In this document: piece after piece, positions 1 through 10,034 of the stretch | How the letters are laid out: every line of letters begins with the position of its first letter | Numbering within the stretch: position 1 is the first letter of the stretch | Assembly: GCA_020740775.1 (NCBI GenBank) | Contig: JAHEWK010000035.1 | Coordinates: 1 to 64,000, forward strand | Source: Ilyonectria destructans | Lineage: Eukaryota; Ascomycota; Sordariomycetes; Hypocreales; Nectriaceae | DNA: 64,000 bases | Direction of reading: 5' to 3' | Position numbers and translations under genes: made by a program | Notes under the pieces: model-generated | Seen by the model: the letters and a program-made list of their open reading frames with translations, nothing else | What the model was told of the DNA's origin: nothing | The model's database searches: none

Positions 1-1
1 C

Positions 2-148
2 GAGAAGCGATCCCGCGATGACTCCTCCTCCGACGACCATACTTCCAAGCGACAGAAGAAGAAAAAGGAATCGGGCAAGAAAAAGAGCAAGAAGGAAAAA
101 TCATGCCCGTGTAAGAGTCATGCCCGTGTAAGAGTCATGCCCGTGTAA
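2..148 (+). other. C-terminal tail of a lysine-rich reading frame entering from the left edge
   Basis: The frame starting at base 2 is open for 48 codons to a TAA at 146-148. It begins acidic and serine-rich and then becomes a lysine-rich stretch typical of nuclear proteins. Its last 15 codons lie inside the 17-bp tandem array that begins at 101, so the tail is encoded by repeat units. The upstream part is outside the window. It may be a host gene truncated by the repeat or by the neighbouring transposon. No function can be assigned. Confidence 0.35.
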
Positions 149-221
149 GAGTCATGCCCGTGTAAGAGTCATGCCCGTGTAAGAGTCATGCCCGTGTATC
201 AAAAATGTCATGCCCGTATAT
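101..221. repeat. 17-bp tandem array at the left border of transposon copy 1
   Basis: Six units of TCATGCCCGTGTAAGAG start at 101, 118, 135, 152, 169 and 186. A diverged seventh unit starts at 208. AT-rich transposon sequence follows directly. I could not find the matching inverted motif near the other end (about 3240-3300), so it is not shown to be a terminal repeat. It may be a subterminal or target-site satellite. Confidence 0.8.
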
Positions 222-384
222 CAATTCCCTTTAAATTATTCAATTTTTTAATAAAAGATTTATCTAAATATTATATGTAATTAAAGGTTTATTTACTAAA
301 TATGCGTTTACTTATTCTATTTAATCTATATATTCTCCATCTTTCTTTCTAAATTTTCTTTCCCCTCTTTCCATTCTATTCAAC

Positions 385-1975
385 ATGCCTCGGCCCCGAA
401 TAGACCTCACGCCTCTCCGTCAGGATATTACTATATTAATTGATGAAGATACAACAATCTCAAATATTATACTTTCTCTTTCTACCAATTACAACGTCCA
501 AGTCAGTCGCGCAGTTCTTTACCGATTTCTACAGAAATGGGAACTCCTCCGTCAACGGCGTACAGTTGACACTGAACCTCTACGAGAGCGAATCAAGTCA
601 ATGTTCTTTGATGAGTGTTTAAAAGATGCTATTATCTTACGCCGGCTTCAAGATGAGGGGTTCAGTTTAAGCTTAACTGGACTTTGCAAGATCCGTCGGG
701 AACTTGGTCTTTTCAGACGACAAGATAATAACCAGCTTCAAATAGCTCAAGAACTTGCACGAACCTTCTTTCATGATGAGTCTCAAGTCTCAACTGTTAT
801 CCAAAACTATGGTCGAGGCTATCTTTACACCTACATGCGGCAACAACATCATATCATCAGTCGCGATGCATTGTACAATGTTTATCGAGACTTTGCACCG
901 GAAAGCATTACTGATCGATGGGGTAAAGCACGTTTTCAACGTCGTGACTTTATTGTTCCAGGGCCTGACTGGGTATGGTCCCTTGATGGTTATGATAAGC
1001 TTAAGCAATGGGGCTTTGAGATCTATGCTGGTATTGATGGGTATGCCCGATATATTACATGGTTTTACTGTGGATATTCTGCTGCAACAAGTTGGAACGT
1101 TGCCTTACAGTATCTATCAGTTCTGCGGCAACGTGGTATGATGCCACGAGCTATTCGATCCGATCATGGAGGGGAAACAGCTTTGATGTGTGGCTTACAT
1201 TACTTTCTTTCTGGGAATAGAAAGAAACGACTTGGAACAGAGTTAGTTCCAATTGAGTTTAAGGATTGTTGGTTTTATGGACGAAGTATTCATAATACTC
1301 GAATTGAGAGCTGGTGGCATCGGCTTTATCAAGCACGTGGAGGATCGTGGAGGGTAAGTTTCTATTATTCCTTATTGAACTTTACTAATTCTCTTCGATT
1401 AGATATACTTCCAATGACTGACAGAAAATGGGCTCTTTGATGGTGGCTCTCTTCCTGATCGCATTGCTATTCTATTCATCTTCATGAATCCAATCCGACA
1501 TGACTTGATCTCATTTATACGAGTCTGGAATAGCCATTCTATTCGCCGTCAAGCCAATCGACCACATGTTCAACCTGGACAACCCTCAGTTCTATATCAT
1601 GATCTCAATTCAGAGACTGCACGGAACTTTGCTGAAGAGATTCCACCTGATCGATTCAGATTCTGTCAGGAAACGTTTGAACTTGATCAATCTGATCTGG
1701 ATGCTTTCTTGCCAGAAGAAACAATGTCTATTTGTCAAGATATCATTACAAGGACAATTGGCTCTTTACCAGAAATTTCGAACGTTGTCACACATCCACT
1801 TTTAGATGAGTACAATCTTCTACGAGGTGAATTGGCTCTTTATATTCAGAATGGGAATTCACCACGACTATCCTTACTTGACCGACCTCGAGATGGGCGA
1901 GATCGACTTAGTCAAATTCTACAGGCTCAGAATATTGACATTGAAGTGTTTGATTCATGGATAGCAGCTGATTAA
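385..1975 (+). pseudogene. Integrase-core (rve-type D-D-E) transposase, copy 1, one nonsense codon
   Basis: Predicted to catalyse DNA strand transfer for its own element. Exon 1 (385-1353, 323 codons) starts MPRPR, has a helix-turn-helix-like N-terminal half, and carries an integrase core with probable triad D201 (in WSLDGYDKL), D260 (in RSDHGGET) and E308 (in RIESWW). A 49-bp intron (1354-1402, GTAAGT to TTAG) is followed by exon 2 (1403-1975). Read this way, exon 2 aligns with copy 3 (LTENGLFDGG against LIDSGLF) and its only visible defect is a TGA at 1415-1417, aligned with a Glu codon in copy 3. That pattern fits a single point mutation, perhaps repeat-induced. Expected length is about 513 residues. 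It could still be functional if an alternative splice skips the TGA, but I found none in frame. Related copies lie at 21342-23241 and 39490-43562. Confidence 0.75.
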
Positions 1976-2003
1976 TAAAGGAAAAGACTTGAGAAGATTG
2001 AAA

Positions 2004-3173
2004 CTACTTACGCTGGCGAGTTACCATACTTAATGGAGGCAGTGGCTGTTTACTGCCAGTCTTCCGCCCTGTACTAATTACATCTTCCTCAATAACTTCT
2101 CTACTTCCATCATCTGATATAAGTGCCTCCAAATCCTCACTACCTTGCCCAGCCACTTCTATAACCATATTATCTTGTCCATTCAAATCCGATCCATCCA
2201 CATCAGTATCGAAGAATGCAGCTAAGTCATCTTCTTCATTAGACTTCTCTAGTAAGACCAATACCTCCTCCTTTTTCTTGTCTACCTTTACCTTCTTATC
2301 TGTTGCTGGAGCTGATTGTGTAGATGCCTTTCGTTTGCGATTAATTGGAGATGGTGTTGGGGGTTTGTTTTGTATTGGAAGAGATAGATCCTTTTCGCCC
2401 TTGACCTTCTTCTTTCGCACTGGAACAGGGGTGATCATGTTATCTTCCTCCTCTTTCGCTTCATAAGCATAAAGAAGTGAAAGATTGACCCTGGTTGGAT
2501 GCGGACTTTGAGGATTGATTGCATTGAGAAATGCAGCAAGAGAAGTTGTCTCTAGAACTTCCTGAGAAAAGAAAACAATACTTTGCGAACTGTTACTGGT
2601 GCAACCAGAAATGAACTCCCAGTCAACGGCCCGATATGTTGCATCAGTTGTTGCACGTGCAGCAACTGATCTCACAAGGTCCGCATGTGAAGGATAGTTA
2701 TGTGTTGCGTTTGTAACAAAGCAATTGCCAACTCTCCCAGCGATAGTAGGAGATCCAGACTGCCACTTCCTGATATCCAATTGACGGCTTGATATACACT
2801 TATATGCTGCTGTATATAAGGTAATTGCCAACTCAATGGGTGTATTGGGTATCGGCTTCGTTCGGGTAGCTTGAGCGTGGAGACTTCGGCTTTGGTTGCC
2901 TTGATTGACAGCGGATTCCAGTTGAGCAGGATTATAGGAAGGGATAGTCATTGCAGGTGCAGGTGCATGTTGGAGTCGTCGTGATCGTGCCTGTGTAGGT
3001 GGGATTGGGCTGTCTTCAGTCAAATCGACCATGTCAATTTGAGGATTGGCAGAAGAAGGAAGAGTTAAAGGTATAATATTCTCTCCACAGAAATAACAAC
3101 GAACCCAGTCTGGGTTTAACTCCAATACAACGGAATGGAGATAACCCTTCTTCGAACAGATTGCGGAATTCAT
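2004..3173 (-). CDS. Transposon companion protein (Cys cluster, SIM-like motif, basic/acidic tail), copy 1
   Basis: A single open frame of 389 aa starting at ATG 3173, tail to tail with the transposase. The N-terminus has C6 and C26-x2-C29, a possible partial zinc site. Residues 46-56 (IDMVDLTEDSP) match the hydrophobic-plus-acidic pattern of SUMO-interaction motifs. A globular middle part (about 110-250) is followed by a lysine-rich stretch, an acidic stretch near 310-370 and a basic C-terminal end. The protein at 43566-44816 in the other two-gene element has the same order of features. I do not recognise a named domain. From context it is probably an accessory transposition or targeting factor (inference). 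The frame is undisrupted although its partner transposase carries a stop. Confidence 0.7.
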   Translation of the reverse strand: MNSAICSKKGYLHSVVLELNPDWVRCYFCGENIIPLTLPSSANPQIDMVDLTEDSPIPPTQARSRRLQHAPAPAMTIPSYNPAQLESAVNQGNQSRSLHAQATRTKPIPNTPIELAITLYTAAYKCISSRQLDIRKWQSGSPTIAGRVGNCFVTNATHNYPSHADLVRSVAARATTDATYRAVDWEFISGCTSNSSQSIVFFSQEVLETTSLAAFLNAINPQSPHPTRVNLSLLYAYEAKEEEDNMITPVPVRKKKVKGEKDLSLPIQNKPPTPSPINRKRKASTQSAPATDKKVKVDKKKEEVLVLLEKSNEEDDLAAFFDTDVDGSDLNGQDNMVIEVAGQGSEDLEALISDDGSREVIEEDVISTGRKTGSKQPLPPLSMVTRQRK

Positions 3174-3346
3174 GGTTAGGAATAATGAAGAAGGATTAAG
3201 TTAAATTATTTGCGTACGCAAAAATTTTCACGTTAAATACAGAGAATATTAGCACTAATGACTGTCACATATCGGGATATCGGATCTCAACGGCTATTGC
3301 GGAAGTGAAGCTTTTCCTTCTATCATCATAGGCGTCCATCGCCACC

Positions 3347-3388
3347 TGCCTCGTCACCAGCCTCGTCACCGGCCTCGTCACCAGCCTA
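3347..3388. repeat. 12-bp minisatellite (CCTCGTCACCAG-type)
   Basis: About 3.5 imperfect copies of a 12-bp unit lie head to tail. In one frame they give repeated T-R-x-V-T motifs in a short open frame on the minus strand, which I do not consider a gene. Confidence 0.6.
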
Positions 3389-3611
3389 GCATTTCCTTCA
3401 TTCAGGTCAATAGCTAGATAAAGCCAAGACCCCGAAGCATCCGGAGCCTCTCGGCTGTCCGAGGTCATCCGAGGTCATCATCACTTTCTTCGTCTATAAG
3501 ACTTACCCAAAGACCCTCGTTAGATAGGAAGAATATCAAGAGCTTCTCACATATATGATCATTTCCATCTGCTCGATGCAACATGACTCATCACCTGTAA
3601 TCCTAGACTAG

Positions 3612-4346
3612 TTACTCTTCGGGTTGTGTGGAGCTAAGTTCCTCTTGGATCTTAGCTCTTTCAATTAGATCTGCTCCAAATGCACGTAGTTGATCAGGTG
3701 TAGACTCCTTCACGATTTTCTCTATTATGGATCGAGATAACTGTGTTTCTTTTGGCCGATCTAATTTATTCTTATTAGTAATTATTATATAAAGGTTCAA
3801 TAACTTACCATGATATGAACATCGAATTCCTCTCGATGAATATGTGCAGTTCGCACATGCGCCAGCAGCAATATCACTCTTAGTGATACACCCTTCAAAA
3901 ATGCCATTTCCTCTTGCACATTGCATACAGGAAGGTGTGCGTAAAGTCCCATAAATATAGATGAGTAGTGCATCAATATTCTGTGTACGGGTTAGGTCAA
4001 GGCCAGTTGATGAAGACCGCCCTTGTCTGGCTCGTGTATTCAGCTGTAAAAGACGGCTCTCTGTTGCCTGCTCTTGACATCTTATCACCTTTGCAGGCCG
4101 TAGCAATTGCGCCTTTGTAAGAGCCCATGACGTGAGTGCAGCTTTGTTTGATGGCTGCTTGGCAGTTGCGGAGTTAATTGGAGGTGACATATGTAATACA
4201 GTTGGTGTTTTTGCTGATATGTATTGATGGAGAATGTGACGGGGAAAAGATGACGTGTACAGGAGGAAAAATTGTTGTATGACCTTGTATATGGAATATT
4301 CATCTTGCTTTAATTGAATATTCATGTAATTGGGGTTTTCAGGCAT
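3612..4346 (-). CDS. DUF3716-type cysteine-rich protein, unknown function
   Basis: Two exons (4346-3809 and 3760-3612) are separated by a 48-bp intron (3808-3761, GTAAGT to TTAG), giving 228 aa from the first in-frame ATG. The diagnostic part is CMQCARGNGIFEGC, then about 10 residues, then GACANCTYSSRGIRC. This is the CxxC...C...CxxC...C pattern of the fungal DUF3716 family, which is widespread and uncharacterised. The intron falls just after the last cysteine of the domain, and the C-terminal 50 residues are helical and charged. The frame stays open upstream of the chosen ATG but without another ATG. It lies between a two-gene transposon and a solo LTR, and could itself be transposon-associated. 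Confidence 0.7.
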   Translation of the reverse strand: MPENPNYMNIQLKQDEYSIYKVIQQFFLLYTSSFPRHILHQYISAKTPTVLHMSPPINSATAKQPSNKAALTSWALTKAQLLRPAKVIRCQEQATESRLLQLNTRARQGRSSSTGLDLTRTQNIDALLIYIYGTLRTPSCMQCARGNGIFEGCITKSDIAAGACANCTYSSRGIRCSYHGKLLNLYIIITNKNKLDRPKETQLSRSIIEKIVKESTPDQLRAFGADLIERAKIQEELSSTQPEE

Positions 4347-4747
4347 ATGTAGATACGCTAGGGTGGCTCTAATGATGAATTTTTTTGGAAAAGGGGTTTT
4401 GAGACAGTGAGCCCTACAGTCAACCGTAGTACCCGAGTGTGTCTGTCCAAGTTGCCACAACCACTGCAGGGCGTTTCAGCTCTCTTCCCGCTGCGCCAAG
4501 GGTACATGTGCATGGACAAGCTTCGGAGACAACACACAACCACAATACACACACACCGAATTATGACAATATTATCCGCAGAGAACGTGACATGGGCATA
4601 AACTATTCGATGTATAATTATAAACAATACCGAACAAGATACCCGGTGAGTTGAGTAAATAACGCCCCCACCTCTCCCCTAGAGAGATAGTAACATTACC
4701 CGTAACCGCGTCGCATGCGTAACCACCTTTTCCAACTTTACTAATAC

Positions 4748-4979
4748 TGTCGAGTTGCTGGTATGACCAAATGATGACCTTGAACATGTCTGTGTATTGT
4801 GTATCTGTTCACTGTAGCTCCCCCCCCCCTTTTATCAGGGAGGTCTTGCTTTCCTTTTCTTCCTAATACGGGCCAGCCGGCCGAAGGCTCGGCGAGCTCC
4901 TTCCGAATCGCCTGACAATCTCCTGTTTCTCATGTGACTCCCTGGAGCCCTGGTGTTCCAACATGCCACCAATTCAACA
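4748..4979 (-). mobile_element. Solo LTR, family A copy 1, with 5-bp target duplication
   Basis: A 232-bp repeat begins TGTTGAATTGG and ends TTCGACA on the minus strand. It is flanked by AATAC at 4743-4747 and 4980-4984. A second copy lies at 38048-38277. TG...CA ends, a 5-bp direct flank and no internal coding sequence identify a solo LTR left by recombination of a retrotransposon. Confidence 0.85.
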
Positions 4980-5120
4980 AATACATTTCAACATCACAAC
5001 GTTGCCCAAATCAATTAAAAAATGTATCATTATATAGCTACGCATCAGAATAAATACATATCTCAATTTATGTAATTTTATGTAAAAGTTGGCGCTGTCA
5101 CTAGGTGGTATTTGCAGCCT

Positions 5121-5860
5121 TCAGTAACGCCCCCGCGACTCCAGCAGAGCAATTTGGCTGCCGCCAATTGCAATTTCTGGCACATCCGCGCAGCCCTCGC
5201 TATCCAAGCGACTAACAGGCGGCCTGTTTGCAAATCCTCCGCCTTTTCGAGCCGGTCTTTGAGCCTCGCCTTCTTCAGCTATTTCTTCATCAAATGGGGC
5301 ATTTTGGATGTTGTAGATACGCCGCGTTGTAGTCTCGATCCGTGCGGTTGTGTGACAAGTGTTTCTACCTTCTTCAAACAAAGTCTGACCACGCATATTT
5401 GGATGCCATGAGCGCGGCCCTGCATCTCTTCAATTTATATATAGACACCTGCATAGTTCACACCGGGTTGTTTTTCGTTACCCGCCCTGAAAATACTCTG
5501 GAGCTAAAACCATCCCTCCTCCCACCACTTCTTCTCCGCCACTGTGGGCTCTGGGTACTGCAGCAATGATGCCAAGTACCCTCGTCCTTCGCCTCGTCCA
5601 TATTGACCCTATGTCCATCCTGGAGCGTGTAGTTGCGGAAGGCTTCGAAATCATGCCACAATTGGACCTCCTTGCGCGTCCATCGCGCGTCGATCAGGTC
5701 TACAATGTTGACAAGCGTGTTCTTCAGGTGCTTCTTGCATTCGGCGATGGAGTCGCTCAGAGGAGGTTTACTGACCTCATGGCAAAGGGTTTGATACCCC
5801 TTGAGTTTCTCTTCTTCGGTGACCTCTTCTTCGGTATCGTCTAGTGGCCGCGATTAAGAA
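5121..5860 (-). pseudogene. Decayed conserved fungal gene of unknown function
   Basis: On the minus strand, 5860-5570 encodes a coding-like segment with CKKHLKNTLVNIVDLIDARW and then DFEAFRNYTLQDGHRVNMDEA. I recognise this as a multicopy hypothetical family of fungal accessory regions. The frame then changes (5661-5458), and a downstream open piece at 5396-5121 (EIAEEGEAQRPARKGG) may be a further exon. No single model joins the pieces. The pogo element at 6161-9001 lies upstream of it, so the 5' end was probably lost or split. Function unknown. Confidence 0.45.
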
Positions 5861-6160
5861 AAGTAGTGCAACTTGAGTTCCTGGCGCATTGCAATGGTGC
5901 GCTCCCGAGTGTACAGCTGGGAGCCGGGGATCCAGTTCTGGGATGACGCGAGGCGGGCAAATTCATGGTTGAATGACGCGTCATCGTTGGGTGAAAGTTT
6001 CAAATTTGGCGAAGTGAGATTGAGATGATGTCGGGAGATTCAGATCCTCTCCATTGACTGACATTTTAGGGACTGACTATCCCTATGAAAAGTTGGTTGA
6101 GAGAGGGATGGACATGAAATGCCCAACGGCTTGGAGTACATACCGCGACTTGACGCGTTA

Positions 6161-9001
6161 CCCGTTGGCTAAGGTAGGGGGGACCCACAACCAACTAAGG
6201 GTCTCGTGCCTCGGCCACTTAGTTGGGCACAAAAATCGCGGACAGCACTGAAAATCGCGGACACCTCAATACGTGTAATTTGGCTGTAAAAATGACATTT
6301 TTCAGTCCCAACACTTCACCTTCATGTCAATCAGGTTTTTGTGCCAGAATGTGATGAATTTAAGGGCCAAGGATAAGCTGAGAAAAATAGCATTTTGAAG
6401 GAAACAGCGGAAATCGCATTTTTGGGCTCAAATGACTATGCCAGGCTCAGCTGGCCCGGCTTACAGACTGTCTCCCTGACCAGCTAGACCTGCTTCCTTG
6501 TTCACGTTACTGTGTATTTCTCATAGTATTATGATCGCCTAATTGCTCTTTTCTGGCCCGTTCGACACGGAATTCCTTGAGCTCCTTCTCAATTTGCTTC
6601 CACAGCCGCCGCGGGGGGCAGCTGTGATGGGCATGGGGTCTCGAATACAGTCTCTTCGAGGGCATCCTCGGACCCCAAGGGCGGTGACGATCTCATCCAT
6701 CGTGGCGTTTCCTGCGTTGCGATGCCTTCGTTATCTTCTTCTTCCTCGTGAGGGTCATCGTCTTGGTTGTAGAAGGGGCCAAAGCCCGTGAAAGTGACAG
6801 TATCATCGCTGTTGGGGATCCTCATTGCAAGGATCGGTCTTGCGGTACGGTAAGCTGCCCTGACTTCGGCTGCGAAGCTAGGATCCGGCTGGGTATCAAT
6901 CATGAAGCCATCAGTCTTCTGATTTGTATCGCTTTTTGCTGGTCTCGAGGGAAATGAATTCAAGGTCTTTGCCAGTCTCACTAAGCCACTGTTTCCAAGT
7001 TAGTCTTCCTTGTCCTTGATCCATCCGGGATTTCTTTTCCGCCCGCCATTGCGTCTGCAATTTATTGACTTCTTGGATCAATAACGACTGCCTGCTTCAT
7101 AGTTGAGAACGCTGCTGCTTGAGTTCCTCAACCGCTAGCTGTTCCTTATGCTGATGACGGATGTCATCAGCATCAACGCTGGTAATAAAGCGACCAGTTG
7201 GCTTGATTTGCTTACCTGGCTTTCTTCGCGCTGTAATGCTTGCTAGGCGTTGGTAGTAGTCTTTAAGAAAGCCCTGTCGCTGACTATCCATAAGAACAGC
7301 TTCATAGATAACCCAGCGTACTGAGCGAAGCGCAGCACAGCTAGGGGAATCCATAATGCTGCGGTATCGATCGATAATGGTCTCAAGCTGGTCAGCAGCA
7401 TTCTGAAAGCGAAATTCCTTAGGCAACAGCTCCTTGAGAGATGGATCGATTCCTTGTTGAGACTGTCTTTTTTTGTTCAAGGATTTTCCTAACTGCAGGC
7501 TTGGATGAGGGCGGGAAAATGCCACTTTTTTCGAAGCCGGACATCACATTGTGGGCTGTAAAGCCTGACTCATAGATAGTCTTGAATGCATCGGCGAAGG
7601 CAGCCCGCGAAAATGATAGGTTGCCTTCCCTGGCTGATTTTCGAAGAGCTTTCTGATGTGCATTCTTCAGGGGCTGAAATACACCAACATCAAGGGGCTG
7701 AATAAGGTGTGTGGAATGCGGCAGCAGTGTGCAAAGGATGATATCGAACTGGATACAGTAGTTAACAAAGGGCATAGGACATATGCCCTGTGAAGCCATC
7801 AATAACCAGCATCCGATAGATTTTCTCATCGCTAGGGCGTTGTGTGTGGGGGGTTTCTCATAGTTTAACGATGTCTGCTGTGGATCACAAAGCCACCCAT
7901 CACAACCAAACCAATCCGCAAGAGATATGCCTGTTCGTTGAGCTTGAGACGAGAATGACCAGGAGGAAAGGTTAAAGGTGCGAAGCCATTCACAGGAAAT
8001 TTCGCTGTTGCTGAAACCAGTGTCTGACCGGGCAAAGCGCATACCTGGAATACAGTTGATCATAGCCCAAGACTCTGTTGGAAATGTCTTGAAGATAAGC
8101 CAAGGAGGGATGCTATCCCCAATAGAATTTCCAGCCCCAAGAAGCGTAGAAGTTCACAATTAGCTGGATCAGGGACCTCAGGTTGCTGTGACCGTGTTGT
8201 GTGTGTGATGAGGACCTCCACGCGCTCTTGTAAGCAGCCGATACGGATGCCGCACTCATCTTCATTCCAGATCTCTGAAGGGCCAAGTCTGTACTCCGTG
8301 ATAATCTTCTGGAGCCTGTTGAAGAAGGTCTCGATATTATTAATATCAGTTGCTTCAAAGGACTTCCTGGACTTGTCAACGGCCTTGATAAAGGACTTCT
8401 TAAGCTCAGGATGACGATCTCGAAAGCGAGGATACCAGTTCCTAGAGACCAAAGGCGAGGAAGGATCACAACAGCGCATTAGCTCCTGAGCAGCCTGCTC
8501 AACCTGGCTTTTCTCGGCCGGATAACCGGTCTTTTCAAGCCAAATGATGTACCCAACGAGGCCGACTTCTTTGTCAGGCGTTAGGGCCAGCGGCCGGCCG
8601 CGTTTCTTCGCCGGCTCTTCAGGTGACGACGATGCCTTGATAGCCTTTTCAACAGCAGCCTTTGTGACATCGAATCTAGCAGCAAGCTGCCATACAGAGG
8701 GCGGGTTGTATGTGGTATTTGCAGTTGAACAGGTGAGTCTTGGTAGAAGGCGTGCAGCGATAATGGCCGCCTGGACCGTTTTTCGCCGGACTTTAGCTGA
8801 GACATTTATTTGAGATGTCATAATGACACAGATCTGAAGACTACTTGGCTTTGACTTAAAAGGTGGTGAAATGGCAGTGATTTTGCGATTTTTTGTCAAG
8901 TCGTGGTATTTCCAAGGTGTCCGCGATTTTTGTGCCCAACTAAGTGGCCGAGGCACGAGACCCTTAGTTGGTTGTGGGTTCCCCCTACCTTAGCCAACGG
9001 G
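6161..9001 (-). mobile_element. Pogo-type Tc1/mariner transposon with about 80-bp TIRs and TA duplication
   Basis: The left end CCCGTTGGCTAAGGTAGGGG and the right end read inward as nearly identical inverted repeats of about 80 bp, which include the motif GGCACAAAAATCGCGGACA. Flanking TA dinucleotides at 6159-6160 and 9002-9003 fit the TA target duplication of the superfamily. The 2841-bp element encodes a decayed transposase on the minus strand. Confidence 0.88.
6589..8821 (-). pseudogene. Pogo-like DDE transposase with several frameshifts
   Basis: The likely start is ATG 8821 (MTSQINVSAKVRRKTVQ). The N-terminal DNA-binding region includes KKRGRPLALTPDKEVGLVG and a CENP-B-like segment SRNWYPRFRDRHPEL. 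The catalytic domain follows: EIWNEDECGIRIG (first D), a frameshifted segment with MLVIDGFTGH (second D) and LLPHSTHLIQPLDVGVF (third D). The C-terminal part (7525-7097 and 6981-6589) is charged and continues in other frames. At least two frame changes lie between about 8130 and 7780. It is not expected to make active protein. Confidence 0.8.
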
Positions 9002-9003
9002 TA

Positions 9004-10034
9004 ACCAAAACATTGATTGGTGTAGGGAGTTACGGTTCCGCACTAGGAATGTCTGACCAACTCTTGCTGCAGAAATCGGGCTGCGTGTGACAGCCTTCAT
9101 CGGTTAGAAAGCCCCGCCGACTTGCGCAAGAACAAGCACAGCCCATGTTTACGGAGTCGGTCTCAGCAGATTCGTAGGCATGACTATTGCGTTCTTTTAT
9201 TCCCGATGGAGTATGAGGGGCTACTACGTCGTGTGGCTGTGTTTCTACGGCCATTCCCCACCTCCTGCACTTTGTGAACGGTTAGTAAACGGGCTTCATA
9301 TGCTGAAAAAGTACTTCCCTAGCGCAAACCAGAGTCGAACACGTGTCAGCATGTACCTAGTTCTCCGAGACGCGATACCGCACACCAATCCTTGCGTGAT
9401 TAGGCCGATAGCCCAACACACGCGGCCAGGGGAGTCGGGGCTGATTCGAGAGACCCAAACGCGACGCGACATGACGCGAAACCGCGAGGTCCCCAGCGCT
9501 GCGTCTCGGCTTCAGCTCAGGGAGTATGAAGAGGCTTGCAGCCAACGTGTACTTAGGGCATTTCTGGATTAACTTTTATTACGATCCGATTCTTATTGCC
9601 CACAAAAGCTAACAGGGATACCATCCGGCCAAACGAGCGATTACACTGGTTCAAGGCCAGGGAAGGAGGAGACCTTTGAGACGGAACGCGGGAGGAGTGG
9701 GGAGTCCCACTTCAGGAATCGCCTGCCATTCAGCATCACGTGTTGCGGCGAAACCGGCAGGGTCAAATTAGTGAACCAGGCAACCAGATTATGTGGGTAT
9801 GACCAACCAACATAAAAACAATGCTGGCACATCCGCTCATTCTCCAATCAGTCTGAGAGCCCTCCAAAGCCTTCGCGATTCCGGTACTTCTATCACCTTA
9901 CCAGCTGAAACCGCATCTCGCCTAGTCTCAACGACCAGCGAGCGTGAGCTTTAAGGAGCCAACCCGGAACGGTCTTGGTACTTCATTGGGGTACCGTCCT
10001 CTCAATCTTTGTTTTTACTGCGGCCACAAAGACC
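9004..10034. other. Intergenic region, no supported gene
   Basis: Right flank of the pogo insertion and upstream region of the gene at 10035. Several short frames occur on both strands, but none has an ATG in good context together with recognisable protein sequence. Bases 9840-10034 are the presumed promoter and leader of the downstream gene. I see no repeat or RNA gene. Confidence 0.5.

Larger units (their letters stand above)
222..3290 (+). mobile_element. Two-gene integrase-type DNA transposon, copy 1 (outer ends unresolved)
   Basis: An AT-rich block holds an integrase-core transposase gene (385-1975, plus) and a convergent companion gene (2004-3173, minus), 28 bp apart. The same arrangement occurs in the element at 39197-45147, whose TIRs can be read. 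Here I could not define TIRs or a target duplication, so both ends are approximate. The left border is set after the 17-bp array and the right border at the start of unrelated sequence. Confidence 0.55.

Noticed and set aside
1..3300. Terminal inverted repeats for transposon copy 1
   Set aside because: The left 17-bp motif has no convincing inverted match near 3240-3300; similarity such as ATATCGGGAT is too short.
9180..9572. Open frame of 130 codons on the plus strand
   Set aside because: Composition is arginine-rich and random-looking, with an overlapping frame on the other strand and no known motif.
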